Of a DNA stretch of 64,000 nucleotides, positions 41,844-50,910 are shown one piece after another (positions within the stretch are counted from its first letter, which is position 1; each line of letters begins with the position of its first letter). The translations under genes and the position numbers were made by a program. The notes below the pieces were generated by a model that worked only from the letters and a program-made list of their open reading frames with translations, did not search any database and was not told where the DNA came from. The DNA lies in assembly GCF_003058265.1 (NCBI RefSeq), contig NZ_QBUK01000006.1, forward strand, positions 1 through 64,000. Direction: 5' to 3'. The stretch comes from Flagellimonas amoyensis. GTDB lineage: Bacteria > Bacteroidota > Bacteroidia > Flavobacteriales > Flavobacteriaceae.

Positions 41844-43340
41844 ATGAAAAAGACCCTTTCATTCCTCTCAATCCTACTTTCATTCTCCCTTTTTGCCCAA
41901 GATGACGTGTCCGTCAAATCCCAAGTGGCGGATGTCATAAAGGAACTCCAAGAATTCATCGCCATTCCGAACGATGCCCTTAAGCCGGACGATATTGACA
42001 AGAACATCATGTGGCTGAAACGAAAGTTCGGGGAGCGCAATTTCAATACGGCGGTCCTAGAAACGGAAAATCTGCCCCTGTTCTTTGCAGCTACCCCTGT
42101 GGACAATGAAAAACCCACGGTCTTGATCTACATGCACTTGGATGGACAGTCGGTGGACCCTAGCAAATGGGACCAACCGGACCCTTATAAAATGGTGCTG
42201 AAGGCTCCCGAGGGCGACAGTTTCAAAACCGTTTCCTTTGATGAACTCGGCGACGACATCAATTACGATTGGCGTTTGTTCGGCCGCTCCACATCGGATG
42301 ACAAATCTCCCATCGTGACCTTGTTGAACACCTTCGACCTGTTAAAGAATGACGGAAAGGAAATCCCGTTCAACGTAAAGGTGATTTTGGACAGTGAGGA
42401 GGAAAAGAGCAGCAAACCTTTGCCCAAGGCGGTGAAACAGTACCGCGAATTGTTGGAAGCCGATTTTCTGATGATCGTGGATGGCCCAGTGCATGCCACT
42501 GGCGCACCGACCATCGTTTATGGTTGTAGGGGCATCACCACACTTTCCCTGACCACCTATGGCCCCATTAGACCACAGCACAGTGGACATTATGGAAACT
42601 ACGCCCCAAACCCTGGCTTCCAATTGGCCCAATTACTGGCCAGCATGAAGGATGCCGATGGCAAAGTCACCATTGCTGGTTACTATGATGGGATTACCCT
42701 TGACGAGGCCACTAAGGAAATCTTGAAAAGTGTTCCGGACAGCGATGAAGAGATTGCCGAAAGATTGCAATTCAAGTCAGCGGAAAAAGTGGGCGGGTTT
42801 TACCAAGAAGCATTGCAATACCCCTCTTTGAACATCCGTGGACTTGGCTCTGGATGGATCGGGGAAAAGGCAAGGACCATTGTTCCCGAGAGCGCAACCG
42901 CCGAACTGGACCTTCGTTTGGTAGTGGAAACCGATGGAAACCGCTTGAAAAAATTGGTGAAGGACCATATGGCACAACAAGGTTTCAAAGTGTTGGACCA
43001 CGAACCCTCCAAAGAAGAACGCATGCAGTACGACAAAATAGTCACTGTAAAAGAAGGGAGCGTCACCGATGCGTTCCGCACCGAACTGGATAACCCTTAT
43101 GGCCTATTCTTGACCGAGACCTTAAAAAACACCTTTGGTTCCAATGTGGTACAAATACGCACCATGGGTGGAACGGTCCCTATAGCCCCTTTCATCAATG
43201 AACTGAAGATTCCCGCCTTCATCGTTCCGATGGTCAACCCCGACAACAACCAACACAGCCCGAACGAAAATGTAAAGATTGGCCAGTTGGCCTATGGGAT
43301 AAAAATGTTCTATGGCATTCTGTCGACCCCAAAAAGCTAA
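41844..43340 (+). CDS. Secreted M20-family metallopeptidase
   Basis: The 498-residue protein starts with a signal peptide (MKKTLSFLSILLSFSLFAQ). It belongs to the M20 dinuclear zinc family, and a full metal set can be traced: His in YMHLDGQS, bridging Asp in STSDDKSP, Glu-Glu in LDSEEEKSS, Asp in LMIVDGP and the late His in NNQHSPNEN. The central lid/dimerisation domain covers about 215-390. The first His motif departs from the usual GHxDVVP. It probably cleaves peptides or dipeptides outside the cytoplasm. It starts 34 bp after trpA and could be read from the trp transcript, though nothing links it to Trp. Confidence 0.92.
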   Translation: MKKTLSFLSILLSFSLFAQDDVSVKSQVADVIKELQEFIAIPNDALKPDDIDKNIMWLKRKFGERNFNTAVLETENLPLFFAATPVDNEKPTVLIYMHLDGQSVDPSKWDQPDPYKMVLKAPEGDSFKTVSFDELGDDINYDWRLFGRSTSDDKSPIVTLLNTFDLLKNDGKEIPFNVKVILDSEEEKSSKPLPKAVKQYRELLEADFLMIVDGPVHATGAPTIVYGCRGITTLSLTTYGPIRPQHSGHYGNYAPNPGFQLAQLLASMKDADGKVTIAGYYDGITLDEATKEILKSVPDSDEEIAERLQFKSAEKVGGFYQEALQYPSLNIRGLGSGWIGEKARTIVPESATAELDLRLVVETDGNRLKKLVKDHMAQQGFKVLDHEPSKEERMQYDKIVTVKEGSVTDAFRTELDNPYGLFLTETLKNTFGSNVVQIRTMGGTVPIAPFINELKIPAFIVPMVNPDNNQHSPNENVKIGQLAYGIKMFYGILSTPKS

Positions 43341-43361
43341 AGCCGAATACCTGAAAAAAAC

Positions 43362-43392
43362 AAAAAGGCCCCTATAAATAGGGGCCTTTTTT
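43362..43392. terminator. Bidirectional terminator
   Basis: Arms GGCCCCTA (43367-43374) and TAGGGGCC (43379-43386), extended by A/T pairs, with T-runs on both strands. It lies between the converging M20 peptidase gene (+) and small lipoprotein gene (-). Confidence 0.94.
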
Positions 43393-43411
43393 ATTTGAAT
43401 CTGTCCAATGA

Positions 43412-43582
43412 CTAATTTTTCTTTTGCTGACCGGGAGCGTATGCCTTTGCACTCTTTGCCCCGGTTATTTTTTTCGCCTGTCCTGGCGGGATACCATTTT
43501 TATTGGCATGGTAATGTGCAGAACATGAAGCCATAAGTGTAACAACGAAAATGATTCCGATAAATTTATGGATTGCTTTCAT
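43412..43582 (-). CDS. Small lipoprotein with PPGQAKKITG motif
   Basis: A 56-residue protein from ATG 43582 to TAG 43412. It opens MKAIHKFIGIIFVVTLMASCSAHYH, a lipoprotein signal with lipobox MASC, and the mature part contains GIPPGQAKKITGAKSAKAYAPGQ. The two short PGQ motifs around KKITG-SAK recur in small Bacteroidota lipoproteins, some of which are labelled as quinol oxidase subunits without clear reason. The function is unknown. It lies 93 bp after the UDG-like gene on the same strand and shares the terminator with the M20 gene. Confidence 0.85.
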   Translation of the reverse strand: MKAIHKFIGIIFVVTLMASCSAHYHANKNGIPPGQAKKITGAKSAKAYAPGQQKKN

Positions 43583-43675
43583 TTTTTCGAATTTTAGGTT
43601 TTGTGATTGAAGTATATACGTAGAAAGAGACTTAAAATTGTCTTAACTAAATCGTAAAAGTTCTAAAAATCGAGT

Positions 43676-44377
43676 TTACTGCTCATCTTCAAAAAAAGAA
43701 CGATATTGCATCACCCTGAAATCCAACGTATTGAATTCCGGATGTTTAGCCTTGAGGTCTTTGTAGGCCTGTAAACTCCCCACAGCACGGTTGGCGGCAC
43801 CCGAAGGGGCGGTCAGGGATATGGTTTTGATGGTTCGATGCTTCTCGACTCCCCTCGAAGTGACAGGCAATTCGAATTGATGGATCCGTGGTACTTCATC
43901 ATTCACCACATCCAATTTTAGGTTATGTTCCTTCAAGAGTTTCCGGAAGAAATATTCCGGGCCGTTCTTGCTGTTGCCCCCCATAAAAAGAACGGTATGG
44001 ATGTTCCCATACTTTTTAAGATATCCGACCAAATCCCGAAGTTCCACATTTTGCATCCCCAGATCGGATGCATCAATTTTGGTACGCTCGGCACTGGCAA
44101 CAATATCGCAAACCCCGATCTTATGCTTCCGGAGGAATGTTTCCCGCTGTGAGATGGCCTCAAACGTGGTCTCGTACTTCAATCCCAGATCAAAGATGCG
44201 GTCCAGAATGGGCCAGAGCATGCCATTGCAACTCCCATAGCAAAAATCGACATCTTCCTTCCTGAGATCGCCCGTAGTGAAACGGGGTGGCGGCAAGGTT
44301 CCCACAATCAATTTGGTGGCCTCTGGAAACAAAAAAGGTTCGTAGGGGTGTGTATGTTTGAATGGTTCTGGGTTCAA
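43676..44377 (-). CDS. Uracil-DNA glycosylase superfamily protein
   Basis: The 233-residue protein shows the UDG-superfamily pattern: KLIVGTLPPPRF (motif A region), YGSCNGMLWPILDRIF, GVCDIVASAERTKIDASDLG and HTVLFMGGNS, followed by SLTAPSGAANRA as a possible motif B with the L-PS signature. The motif A and B loops differ from family 1 UDG, and it fits better with the mismatch-type or uncharacterised UDG-like proteins of Bacteroidota. DNA base-excision activity is inferred and not certain. Confidence 0.8.
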   Translation of the reverse strand: MNPEPFKHTHPYEPFLFPEATKLIVGTLPPPRFTTGDLRKEDVDFCYGSCNGMLWPILDRIFDLGLKYETTFEAISQRETFLRKHKIGVCDIVASAERTKIDASDLGMQNVELRDLVGYLKKYGNIHTVLFMGGNSKNGPEYFFRKLLKEHNLKLDVVNDEVPRIHQFELPVTSRGVEKHRTIKTISLTAPSGAANRAVGSLQAYKDLKAKHPEFNTLDFRVMQYRSFFEDEQ

Positions 44378-44461
44378 GGTCTAAAGTTGAAAATTTTAAA
44401 CAAAACTCGTTTAAACTTGTTGGACTTTCTGGACAATGAGTGAAAAAAGTCAAGAGTCAGA

Positions 44462-44508
44462 CAAAAAAAAACCACCACACTAATAATCTAAAAAATTAGC
44501 GTGATGGT
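44462..44508 (-). terminator. Rho-independent terminator after ppc
   Basis: Arms ACCACCACACTAAT (44471-44484) and ATTAGCGTGATGGT (44495-44508), 14 bp with two mismatches, followed on the minus strand by nine T residues. Confidence 0.88.
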
Positions 44509-44558
44509 GTTTTCCTCTTTAACTTTTTAACTCTTTGGCAAAACCCAAACATTTTGGT

Positions 44559-47105
44559 TTACGCCGAATTCCTACTGGCGTTGATGTTCCCGTACAGAGA
44601 ACGTGTCACTATCTTTTCGTACAGTTCCTTGAATTCCGAATCCTGTGTAATATGATACAGGGCATTCTGCTGGATCACCAACAGTGGCAACACTATTTTT
44701 TCCCTGATCTTTACGGATTCCCGGGATACCTCCTCATCTTCCATCAAGATCTTGAGCCCTGAAATCTGGAGGAGCATTTTCTTGGAAAGTTGGAATTCTT
44801 GATGGAGAATGTGCCAAAACTCCCCAAATTCAGGATCGTCCTTCATGTAACTGGTCAGGTTGAAGTTGGTCTTGGCCAAGGACATCATACTGTTGTGCAT
44901 CAGTGCCCTGAAAAAGGGAACTTCCTTGTACAGCTTCTTGACCTCATTGAGCCTTCCTTCGTCCTTGAGTTGCTGAATGGCAGTCCCTAGACCGAAATAT
45001 CCGGGCACGTTCTGTTTCAACTGGCTCCAGGACCCCACAAAGGAGATGGCCCTAAGGTCCGACAGGGTCAGCTTTGCCTTGTTGCCCCTCTTGCCCGGCC
45101 TACTGCCAATGTTCGCTTTGGTGTAATATTTCAAGGTACTGCGGTGCTCCAAGTAAGGAATGAACTTTTCATGCTGCTTCAGGGCATCGTATTTATCAAA
45201 GCTCAGATCCGAAAGTTCCTCGATCAATTTTCGCTGCGCAGTGGTTATGACAAGCTCCTTTCCAAAGATATTGTTGCTGAGCCCAGCGGTGAGCAACTGT
45301 TCGGAGTTATGCTTGAACTGTTCCTTGGTGCCATAGGTACTGGTTATGGTCTGCCCTTGGATGGTCAGTTGGATCTCATGGTTGGCCACATCCTTGGTCT
45401 GGGCGGCATAGAACCTGTGGGTCTTGCCCCCTCCCCTTGCCGGTGGTCCTCCCCTTCCGTCAAAGAAAATGGCCTTGATCCCGTTCTTCTTGCAGACCTT
45501 GCTCAGTGTTTCCTTGGTCTTCAATATGGACCAGTTGGCCTTCAAGTAGCCCCCATCCTTGGTCCCATCGGAAAATCCGAGCATGATGGTGTGCATTTCG
45601 TTTCGTTTCTCCAGATGCTTTCGATACTGTGGAATGTCAAAAAGGGTCTGCATGACTTCTTCGGACACTTCCATCCCTTTCATGGTCTCAAAAAGGGGAA
45701 CAATATCGAAGGTGATGTCCTTCTCGTCCCAACCACACCATCTGAACAGCCCGAAGACGAACAATACGGCAAAAATATCCTCGGAGTTACTGATGATGTA
45801 CCTATTGCAACCATCTTCCCCGTTCGTGTTCTGTATTTCCCGTAGCTGTTGGATATTGGCAATGGTATCCTTCACGATTTCATCATCAAAATCCGCAGCA
45901 TCCAACTTCAGGTTCTTTTGGAGCAACCATTTCACCAAATCCTTTTCCTTGAGTTCTTCCAAGTTCTCCTTGATGGCCCCTTCCTTCTTCAATACCGTTT
46001 CCACCACCAATTTGTGCTTGCTATGGTCCTGACGGATATCCAAAGTGGCAAAATGGGTCTTGAAGATGTGTACCTTGTCCGTGAAACTATCCAAAAGGTC
46101 CAAGTACAGTCCGTGATAGTCCGCTATCAGTTTTTCCCTGATGACCCCCAAAAGTCCAATGATCTCCGCGTAGGTAATCGGAACCGTCGGGTCAAACATG
46201 GCCTTGTACAGTTTGTCGCTCAGCGCAACCAGGTCGCCCTGCATACTTTTGAAGGTGAGCTTTTTACGAAGTTCCTTCAACTCATTGTAATAACACTTCA
46301 TCAAGGTGAGCCTCAGTTCATCGGCCACTTGTCGAGTAATATCCGCCGTAACATACGGGTTTCCATCCCGGTCACCACCTGGCCAAAAGCCCAGTTTGAT
46401 GATGTTGTAATTCTCAAAATCCTCATCCTTGATATTGCTCTTCACATACTGGTACAACTCCCCAACGGCATTGTAATAGGTATTTCGGAGGATATAGATG
46501 ATGTTCTTGGCCTCGTCCAAAGGAGTCGGCTTTTTCGCATTGATCAATGAGGTGAGGCCCAACTGTTGAAGGGTCACATCAATGTCGTAGATCCTGTCCT
46601 CGTCTATGAGCGAACGCAACTCGGCGATGATGTCCAGAACAGCGGGGGTATAAAACTGTGTGGGGTGTGCCGTCAAAACGATCCGCGCACTGAAGGTGGA
46701 CAGTTTTTTGGAAACCTTGTCCCAATTCTTGGTACGGTTCACCAATTCAAAGTAATCCTTGATGGTGAGCGAGTTGCTGTATTTTTGGAGCTGGGGAAAG
46801 GCAGAATCCTCCACACTATCATAAAGTACCACCTGGCGTTCCACGTATTGGATGATGCGGAACATAAAATCCAAACGTTCCCTTTCGTCCTTGATATTGG
46901 CGAAGTTGGTGAAAAAGACCTCCAAAATCTCTTTGGGGTCCTTGCCCTCCCTTAGCCCCCTTTCGCACTGATCGAGCAAAACGGGAATGAGGATCCCCAC
47001 ATTTTCAATATTCTTATACGGCAAGCTCAAGAAAAGGCTATTGTATATATTGAACTTGTTGGTGACCGACTTTTTGAACTCTTCTAACCGTCTGGACTGC
47101 TGCAT
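44559..47105 (-). CDS. ppc: Phosphoenolpyruvate carboxylase
   Basis: The 848-residue enzyme forms oxaloacetate from PEP and bicarbonate, feeding the TCA cycle. Catalytic signatures are VLTAHPTQ (active His), FWPGGDRDGNPYVT, LGFSDGTKDGGYLKANW and FFDGRGGPPARGGGKTH. The C-terminus reads SRNSA and not the allosteric QNTG found in classical PEPC. FSDGTKDGG likewise departs from the usual YSDSGKDAG, so this is the Bacteroidota subtype, and its aspartate inhibition may differ. It is a monocistronic gene with its own terminator. Confidence 0.95.
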   Translation of the reverse strand: MQQSRRLEEFKKSVTNKFNIYNSLFLSLPYKNIENVGILIPVLLDQCERGLREGKDPKEILEVFFTNFANIKDERERLDFMFRIIQYVERQVVLYDSVEDSAFPQLQKYSNSLTIKDYFELVNRTKNWDKVSKKLSTFSARIVLTAHPTQFYTPAVLDIIAELRSLIDEDRIYDIDVTLQQLGLTSLINAKKPTPLDEAKNIIYILRNTYYNAVGELYQYVKSNIKDEDFENYNIIKLGFWPGGDRDGNPYVTADITRQVADELRLTLMKCYYNELKELRKKLTFKSMQGDLVALSDKLYKAMFDPTVPITYAEIIGLLGVIREKLIADYHGLYLDLLDSFTDKVHIFKTHFATLDIRQDHSKHKLVVETVLKKEGAIKENLEELKEKDLVKWLLQKNLKLDAADFDDEIVKDTIANIQQLREIQNTNGEDGCNRYIISNSEDIFAVLFVFGLFRWCGWDEKDITFDIVPLFETMKGMEVSEEVMQTLFDIPQYRKHLEKRNEMHTIMLGFSDGTKDGGYLKANWSILKTKETLSKVCKKNGIKAIFFDGRGGPPARGGGKTHRFYAAQTKDVANHEIQLTIQGQTITSTYGTKEQFKHNSEQLLTAGLSNNIFGKELVITTAQRKLIEELSDLSFDKYDALKQHEKFIPYLEHRSTLKYYTKANIGSRPGKRGNKAKLTLSDLRAISFVGSWSQLKQNVPGYFGLGTAIQQLKDEGRLNEVKKLYKEVPFFRALMHNSMMSLAKTNFNLTSYMKDDPEFGEFWHILHQEFQLSKKMLLQISGLKILMEDEEVSRESVKIREKIVLPLLVIQQNALYHITQDSEFKELYEKIVTRSLYGNINASRNSA

Positions 47106-47279
47106 GGATGTTTCGGTGTTTGTGTTTGTATATTGAATGATGTCCTCAAAGATCGTGATTATAGCGCAACCTTTGGGGCAAATTTGAATGTATCACAATT
47201 TAGGGCAGGTGTCCCATAAACGTAACAGCTCGCCCCATTTTTCCAGAACATAGGAAATCTGGCAGTTTTCCCCAAAAAA

Positions 47280-48041
47280 TCAGCGCACAAAAACCGGCTC
47301 GTTGGGTTTTTGGGTGTGTTCTTGGCTGAACGTATAGCCATCACGATCAAAACCTTTGATGTCCTCCAAGGTCATGGCATCGGTGTCCAGGATATAGCGC
47401 ACCATGGACCCCCTTGCTTTCTTGGCGAAGAAACTGATGACCTTTAGCTTGTCGTCCTTCCAATCCTTAAAAATGGGTGTGATCACGGGCACCTTCAGTT
47501 TTTTCCCATCAACGGCCCCGAAATATTCGTTGCTGGCCAGGTTCACAAACAGTTCACCATCTTCCAACTCGGCATTCAAGTGGTCGGTGAGCTGCTTTTT
47601 CCAAAACTCGTGCAGGTTTTTTTTGCGTCCCACTTTCAATTGGGTCCCCATTTCCAACCGATAGGGCTGCATCAGGTCCAAAGGCTTTAATATTCCATAA
47701 AGACCGGACAAAATCCGGAGCGTGTCCTGTAATTGATCCAATTTTTTCTCCGGGATGGTGTAGGCATCAAGGCCTTGGTACACATCGCCATTAAAAGCAT
47801 ACACGGCCGGTCTTGCATTTTCCGGGGTAAAAGGGGGCTCGAACTCTTGGTTGCGCTCCCAGTTCAGTTGGGCCAGATTGTCAGAAATGGACATCAACTG
47901 GGAGAGTGCCTTTGGCTTTTTCTTTTTCAGGACCCCGTTCAACTTTTGGGCTTCTTCCAAAAACTGTGGCTGGCTATATTGTGATGTGGGCAACGCCGTT
48001 TCAAAATCGAGCGACTTGGCCGGGGATACAACAATTTTCAT
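47280..48041 (-). CDS. yaaA: Peroxide stress protein YaaA
   Basis: The 253-residue protein of the YaaA/DUF328 family ([84 protein letters not shown]). In E. coli YaaA lowers intracellular free iron in peroxide stress and binds DNA. All signature stretches are intact here. It is 174 bp from ppc and 164 bp from the pseudouridine synthase gene, so it is likely a single-gene unit. Confidence 0.95.
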   Translation of the reverse strand: MKIVVSPAKSLDFETALPTSQYSQPQFLEEAQKLNGVLKKKKPKALSQLMSISDNLAQLNWERNQEFEPPFTPENARPAVYAFNGDVYQGLDAYTIPEKKLDQLQDTLRILSGLYGILKPLDLMQPYRLEMGTQLKVGRKKNLHEFWKKQLTDHLNAELEDGELFVNLASNEYFGAVDGKKLKVPVITPIFKDWKDDKLKVISFFAKKARGSMVRYILDTDAMTLEDIKGFDRDGYTFSQEHTQKPNEPVFVR

Positions 48042-48205
48042 GTGTTCTAATTTTACTGTTTTTAAAACTTGCCTAAGCTATCTTGATGGCACCAAGAATG
48101 GTCATGGCTCATTCCATTTACCTCAATATTTGGTAAAAATAACGAAGGATTTGGTTTCATGGAAAGATACGCAAAAGGTGTTTTCAATCTAAAGATTGAA
48201 AGAAA

Positions 48206-49234
48206 CTATGATTCGTGGTGCTTGGCATATCCACGCCATTTTTCGATACAGTTCACCATATCTTCGGGCAACTCGGTATTGAACCGCATGAACTCTCCTG
48301 TCACAGGATGCTCAAAGCCCAAGGTCTTGGCGTGCAATGCCTGTCTGGGCAATACCTTGAAGGCGTTTTCCACAAACTGTTTGTACTTGGTGAAAGTGGT
48401 CCCCTTCAATATTTTTTCGCCACCATAGCGTTCATCATTGAAAAGCGTGTGCCCAATATATTTCATGTGCACCCGTATCTGGTGGGTCCTGCCCGTTTCC
48501 AGTCGGCATGAGATCAGGGTAACATAGCCAAACCGCTCCAGCACCTTGTAATGGGTCACGGCTTCCTTGCCATCATCCCCATTGGGATAGACCATCATCT
48601 GCAAACGGTTCTTGGGGTTTCGCCCAATGTGCCCCTCAACGGTGCCTTCATTTTCTTCCACATTGCCCCAGACCAGTGCCACGTATTCCCGTTCACTGCT
48701 CTTGTCAAAAAATTGTTGGGCCAAATGGGTCATGGCCCCTTCGGTCTTGGCGATGACCAACAATCCAGAGGTGTCCTTATCGATTCGGTGTACCAATCCC
48801 GGTCTTTCCGAGCTGTTATTGGGCAAGTTTTCAAAATGGTACACCAATGCATTGATGAGGGTCCCGGAGTAATTGCCATGCCCCGGATGGACCACCATAC
48901 CGGCAGGCTTGTTCACCACCAAAAGGGAATCGTCCTCATAGACAATATCCAATGGAATGTTCTCAGGGGTCAACAGAAATTCATAGGGAGGATGCTCGAA
49001 CATGACCTTGACCTCATCCCCGGCCTTCACTTTATAGTTCTGTTTTACCGTGGTGCCATTGACCCAGATATGTCCTTGCTTGGCCGCCTGTTGTATCTTG
49101 TTCCGGGTGGCATACTCGATAAAGTTCATCAAGAATTTGTCCACGCGTAGCGGTTCCTGCCCTTTGGAGGCCACGAACCTGTAATGCTCAAAGAGTTCGT
49201 CCTGAGAGAGTTCTTGGTTATCCTCGAAATCCAT
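48206..49234 (-). CDS. RluA-family 23S rRNA pseudouridine synthase (RluD-like)
   Basis: The 342-residue protein has an N-terminal S4 RNA-binding domain (RVDKFLMNFIEYATRNKIQQAAKQGHIWVNGT) and the RluA catalytic core with VVNKPAGMVVHPGHGNYSGTLINAL and HRIDKDTSGLLVIAKT, containing the catalytic Asp. The C-terminal part (LETGRTHQIRVHMKYIGHTLFNDERYGG) is also typical. The architecture is that of RluD, which modifies helix 69 of 23S rRNA, but the target is inferred. It starts 2 bp after the stop of the PASTA gene, so the two are co-transcribed. Confidence 0.94.
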   Translation of the reverse strand: MDFEDNQELSQDELFEHYRFVASKGQEPLRVDKFLMNFIEYATRNKIQQAAKQGHIWVNGTTVKQNYKVKAGDEVKVMFEHPPYEFLLTPENIPLDIVYEDDSLLVVNKPAGMVVHPGHGNYSGTLINALVYHFENLPNNSSERPGLVHRIDKDTSGLLVIAKTEGAMTHLAQQFFDKSSEREYVALVWGNVEENEGTVEGHIGRNPKNRLQMMVYPNGDDGKEAVTHYKVLERFGYVTLISCRLETGRTHQIRVHMKYIGHTLFNDERYGGEKILKGTTFTKYKQFVENAFKVLPRQALHAKTLGFEHPVTGEFMRFNTELPEDMVNCIEKWRGYAKHHES

Positions 49235-49236
49235 GG

Positions 49237-49824
49237 CTATTGGGAATCTGCCTGTACACGTGCACTTTCGGGTATGGTCCCATTGCCACAGATCAGTTCA
49301 ATCTTGGAGGTCTTGGGCAACTTGTCGCCAGGCTTTACATATTTTCCCCTGAACTTCATGTTATAGACCATGTCCTTGCCCAGTTGGTCGATATAGGTGA
49401 CCCGTTCCACTTCCAATCCCACGGCCCTGAGCATGGCCGTTGCGTTGCGCTGGGTAACTTGGATGATATCGGGAACGCTCACTTTTTTATAGCCTGAGGG
49501 ATTTACGGTAAAATAGATCTTACGATTGTCCTTTACCTTGTTGCCCGCTGGTGGGTTCTGGGCCAAAATGGAAAATCTTGGATAATCGGGGTTGTATTCG
49601 GACGAGTCGAGCACCTGATAGCGCAATCCCACTTCCTCGACCGCTTTTCGCATTTCGGCCACCGACATTTTTGAAAAGTCCGGGACTTCCACGAACTCAC
49701 CGTGGTTGGTCGTGCCCTTGAGCCATTGCAAGGTGGCAAAAACAATCACCACCATGGCCACAACGGCCAGTCCCAACTGTATGAGGAACGTTTTACTTTT
49801 TAAGAACTCCAAAAAATTTTTCAT
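49237..49824 (-). CDS. Membrane-anchored PASTA-domain protein
   Basis: The 195-residue protein has one transmembrane segment (about 13-37, FLIQLGLAVVAMVVIVFATLQWL) and two PASTA repeats in the extracytoplasmic part (about 45-110, VPDFSKMSVAEMRKAVEEVGLRYQV; about 112-185, VPDIIQVTQRNATAMLRAVGLEVERV). PASTA domains bind peptidoglycan stem peptides. There is no kinase domain, unlike the PknB-type proteins of Gram-positives. Its neighbour ddl (divergent, 80 bp away) makes D-Ala-D-Ala, which agrees with a cell-wall link. A TATATTTG box lies 20 nt upstream. Confidence 0.92.
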   Translation of the reverse strand: MKNFLEFLKSKTFLIQLGLAVVAMVVIVFATLQWLKGTTNHGEFVEVPDFSKMSVAEMRKAVEEVGLRYQVLDSSEYNPDYPRFSILAQNPPAGNKVKDNRKIYFTVNPSGYKKVSVPDIIQVTQRNATAMLRAVGLEVERVTYIDQLGKDMVYNMKFRGKYVKPGDKLPKTSKIELICGNGTIPESARVQADSQ

Positions 49825-49843
49825 GCGGAAAACCTTATCGGAA

Positions 49844-49851
49844 CAAATATA
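49844..49851 (-). promoter_or_regulatory. Candidate -7 box of the PASTA-rluD operon
   Basis: TATATTTG on the minus strand, about 20 nt before the ATG at 49824. No TTG at the usual -33 distance. Confidence 0.5.
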
Positions 49852-49904
49852 GGAAAGCCTTCCCTTTTTTCTTTACTTTGGCAAAGCGATATTTTGAAAA
49901 GCAG

Positions 49905-50879
49905 ATGAAAAAGAACATTGCCATTATCATGGGCGGCCACTCCAGTGAATACAATATTTCCATCAAGAGCGGCAACGTGGTGCACAAATTTTTGGATACC
50001 CAAAAATACAATACCTACCGAATCGTCATCAACAGGGAAAAATGGATCTATCTCGATGCATCCAACCAAGAATTCCCAGTGGACAAGGCAGATTTCAGCA
50101 TCCAACCCAATGGCACCAAGATCCATTTCGATTGTGTTTTCAATGCCATCCATGGCACACCCGGCGAAGATGGGCTATTGCAGGCCTATTTTGAACTGCT
50201 GGGCATTCCCCACACTTCTTGCAACCATTACGAATCTGCCCTTACCTTCAACAAAAGGGATTTGCTGAGCACGCTGAAGCCCTATGGCGTACCCTGTGCC
50301 ACTTCCTACTATCTGAACAAGGGTCAGGCCGTGGATGAGGCGGGCATCGTGGAAAAAGTGGGACTCCCCTGTTTTGTAAAGGCCAATCGGTCCGGTAGTA
50401 GCTATGGGATTTCAAAAGTGTACCAAAAGGAAGAACTGGCCGGTGCCATAGACACAGCTTTCAAAGAGGACAGCCAAGTGATCATCGAATCTTTTCTGGA
50501 CGGCACCGAAGTATCTGTCGGCGTGATCACCTACAAGGGCGAAGTGACCGTACTGCCCATTACCGAAATAGTCTCCGAGAACGATTTTTTTGATTTTGAG
50601 GCCAAGTACATGGGCAAATCACAGGAAATCACACCTGCCCGGATATCGGCCGCGCAGGAGACCAATGTGAGGAAAATGGCTGAATTCATTTATAGGACAC
50701 TGGGACTGAAAGGCTTCACGCGAAGTGAATTCATCTTTATCGGGGATGTGCCCCATCTTTTGGAGGTCAACACAACGCCCGGACTGACAGAGGAAAGCCT
50801 ACTGCCCCAACAGGCCGGCGTAGCTGGAATTTCCTTAAAAACCTTGTTCGACAGCGCCATTGAGGAGGCCTTACGATAG
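49905..50879 (+). CDS. ddl: D-alanine--D-alanine ligase
   Basis: From ATG 49905 (MKKNIAIIMGGHSSEYNISIKSG) the ATP-grasp enzyme has 324 residues; a TTG 27 nt earlier is possible but adds unrelated residues. It makes the D-Ala-D-Ala dipeptide of peptidoglycan. Recognisable are NAIHGTPGEDGLLQAYFELLGIPHTSCN, KANRSGSSYGISKVY, SFLDGTEVSVGVIT, the metal-binding EVNTTPGLTEESLLPQQA and the serine loop. coaD follows after 31 bp with a candidate promoter of its own. Confidence 0.97.
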   Translation: MKKNIAIIMGGHSSEYNISIKSGNVVHKFLDTQKYNTYRIVINREKWIYLDASNQEFPVDKADFSIQPNGTKIHFDCVFNAIHGTPGEDGLLQAYFELLGIPHTSCNHYESALTFNKRDLLSTLKPYGVPCATSYYLNKGQAVDEAGIVEKVGLPCFVKANRSGSSYGISKVYQKEELAGAIDTAFKEDSQVIIESFLDGTEVSVGVITYKGEVTVLPITEIVSENDFFDFEAKYMGKSQEITPARISAAQETNVRKMAEFIYRTLGLKGFTRSEFIFIGDVPHLLEVNTTPGLTEESLLPQQAGVAGISLKTLFDSAIEEALR

Positions 50880-50886
50880 AAAACCG

Positions 50887-50894
50887 TATTTTTG
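50887..50894 (+). promoter_or_regulatory. Candidate -7 box of coaD
   Basis: TATTTTTG lies between the ddl stop and the coaD ATG, 16 nt upstream of it. No matching -33 TTG is seen. Confidence 0.4.
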
Positions 50895-50910
50895 ATAAAA
50901 ACCTTCAACC

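Noticed and set aside
47159-47350. Short minus-strand frame between yaaA and ppc
   Set aside because: Overlaps the end of yaaA in another frame and has no family resemblance; the gap itself shows no other feature.
48182-48201. Hairpin TTTCAATCT/AGATTGAAA after the pseudouridine synthase gene as a terminator
   Set aside because: On the minus strand the stem is followed by AACACC and not a T-run, so termination is not supported.
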